From VRUE01 sp035557635 (lineage in GTDB: Bacteria; Actinomycetota; Thermoleophilia; Solirubrobacterales; 70-9), in assembly GCA_035557635.1 (NCBI GenBank), contig DATMDR010000022.1:20001-84000 (forward strand): a DNA stretch of 64,000 nt, in the 5' to 3' direction. The position numbers were made by a program, and so were the translations under genes. Of the stretch, positions 63,255 through 64,000 are shown piece after piece. Below the pieces are notes generated by a model, which worked only from the letters and a program-made list of their open reading frames with translations, did not search any database and had not been told where the DNA came from. Within the stretch, counting starts at the first letter, position 1. Each line of letters opens with the position of its first letter.

Positions 63255-64000
63255 TGGGCGCGAGCGGCTGATCCCGCTCTTCGACGTCGAGCTGTCAGCC
63301 GGGGAGATCGAGGCGACCGCCGACACCCTGCGCTCGGGCTGGCTGACGATGGGTCCGCGCACCGAGCAGTTCGAGCAGGACTTCGCCGAGCACCTCGGCT
63401 GCCGCCACGCCGTGGCGCTCTCCAGCTGCACCGCGGCGCTGCACCTCGCCTACCTGGCCGCCGGGGTCGGGCCGGGCGACGAGGTGATCGTCCCGGCGAT
63501 CACCTTCGTCGCCACCGCCGCCGCGGTGCGCTACTGCGGCGCCACGCCGGTCCTCGCCGACGTGCACGGGGAGAGCGACCTCAACCTCGACCCCGACGAC
63601 GTCGCCGCCCGGATCACTCCTCGCACCAAGGCGATCTGCGCCGTCCACTACGCGGGCTACGCGGCCGACGTCGAGCGCCTCGGCGAGCTCTGCGCAGAGC
63701 ACGGCCTGGCCCTGATCGAGGACGCCGCACACGCGCCGAGCGCGACCGCGCCGGGGAGTGAGCGCAAGCTCGGCACCTACGGGCTCGCCGGCTGCTTCAG
63801 CTTCTTCTCCAACAAGGTGCTCTCCTGCGGGGAGGGCGGCCTGTTGGCGACCGATGACGACGACGTGGCGGCGCTGGCGCGCAGCCGCCGTTCGCACGCG
63901 ATGACCTCTGGCACCTGGGACCGCCACCGCGGCCACTCCGCCGGCTACGACGTCCTCGACCTCGGCTTCAACTACCGCATCGACGAGCCCCGGGCGGCGC
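63247..64000 (+). CDS. DegT/DnrJ/EryC1 sugar aminotransferase (partial, runs off the window)
   Basis: 251 residues are visible; the C-terminal part lies past the window end. This is a PLP enzyme that aminates keto-sugar nucleotides. SGWLTMGPRTEQFEQDFAEH, then VALSSCTAALHLAYLAAGVG (phosphate-binding Ser/Thr) and DEVIVPAITFVATAAAVRYC are typical. IEDAAHAPSAT supplies the Asp that contacts the pyridine N and FSFFSNKVLSCGEGG contains the Schiff-base Lys. ATG 63247 is inside the end of the previous gene. It completes the epimerase-GT4-flippase-nucleotidyltransferase surface-glycan set. Confidence 0.9.
   Translation, partial: MGDGRERLIPLFDVELSAGEIEATADTLRSGWLTMGPRTEQFEQDFAEHLGCRHAVALSSCTAALHLAYLAAGVGPGDEVIVPAITFVATAAAVRYCGATPVLADVHGESDLNLDPDDVAARITPRTKAICAVHYAGYAADVERLGELCAEHGLALIEDAAHAPSATAPGSERKLGTYGLAGCFSFFSNKVLSCGEGGLLATDDDDVAALARSRRSHAMTSGTWDRHRGHSAGYDVLDLGFNYRIDEPRAA

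Overview
The window is one strongly GC-rich, densely packed bacterial segment with short intergenic gaps and many stop/start overlaps (ATGA, GTGA, TTGA, TGATG). Gene content points to a high-GC actinobacterium, most likely of class Thermoleophilia (Solirubrobacterales-like). The evidence is a complete coenzyme F420 pathway (npdG-cofD-cofC-cofE plus fused fbiC), crotonyl-CoA carboxylase/reductase with an ethylmalonyl-CoA-mutase-type enzyme, ClpS, RmuC and a DtxR-type regulator. Many genes have a TAnnnT -10 box only 6-10 nt before the start codon, so leaderless transcription looks common. The class assignment is inference; no rRNA gene is present.

Layout. 0-6.8 kb: tRNA-His, a repeat-rich small protein, a secreted protein, a UspA-like membrane protein, photolyase, an NmrA-like protein, a P-loop kinase, a sterol-desaturase-type hydroxylase and Ohr. 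6.8-8.2 kb: tRNA-Arg and a two-gene unit of a papain-like cysteine protease and an unknown partner. 8.2-16 kb: hydrolase, large GT-C-like membrane protein, MsrA, TetR regulator, tRNA-Pro, tRNA-Gly, PQQ-propeller lipoprotein and LamG-domain secreted protein. 16-20.5 kb: an islet bounded by a 48-bp direct repeat of the tRNA-Trp 3' half. It carries a promoter-driven three-gene cassette (membrane protein with a leader-like segment, radical SAM enzyme, small PH-like protein), a histidine-kinase remnant and a second copy of a small gene that also lies outside the islet. 20.4-22.1 kb: two tRNA-Leu genes, a LAGLIDADG protein and a membrane protein.

22-28 kb carries ketone-body and leucine-type catabolism (acetoacetyl-CoA synthetase, acyl-CoA carboxylase beta subunit, HMG-CoA lyase). 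28.8-36.5 kb carries F420 biosynthesis, with npdG-cofDCE divergent from an SDR/thioesterase pair, followed by fbiC. cofE and fbiC each contain an in-frame palindromic insert. 36.5-43.7 kb has an aquaporin, an orphan THI5-like binding protein, and a metal unit (DtxR regulator, ZIP transporter, multicopper oxidase) with two DtxR-type operators. 43.7-49.9 kb has RmuC, Ccr, a secreted sugar dehydrogenase with PKD domain, ClpS and an ArsR-type regulator. 49.9-64 kb holds three tandem secreted beta-helix paralogs and a cell-surface glycan locus (epimerase, GT4, flippase, nucleotidyltransferase, DegT aminotransferase), interrupted by the ethylmalonyl-CoA mutase and L-2-hydroxyglutarate oxidase genes.

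The most unusual observations are: (i) four genes whose N-termini can only be completed by an ATC codon, in three cases exactly 6 nt after a TAnnnT box; (ii) the tRNA-Trp islet with its radical SAM cassette; (iii) long palindromic elements inside and between genes, two of them inside F420 biosynthesis reading frames.
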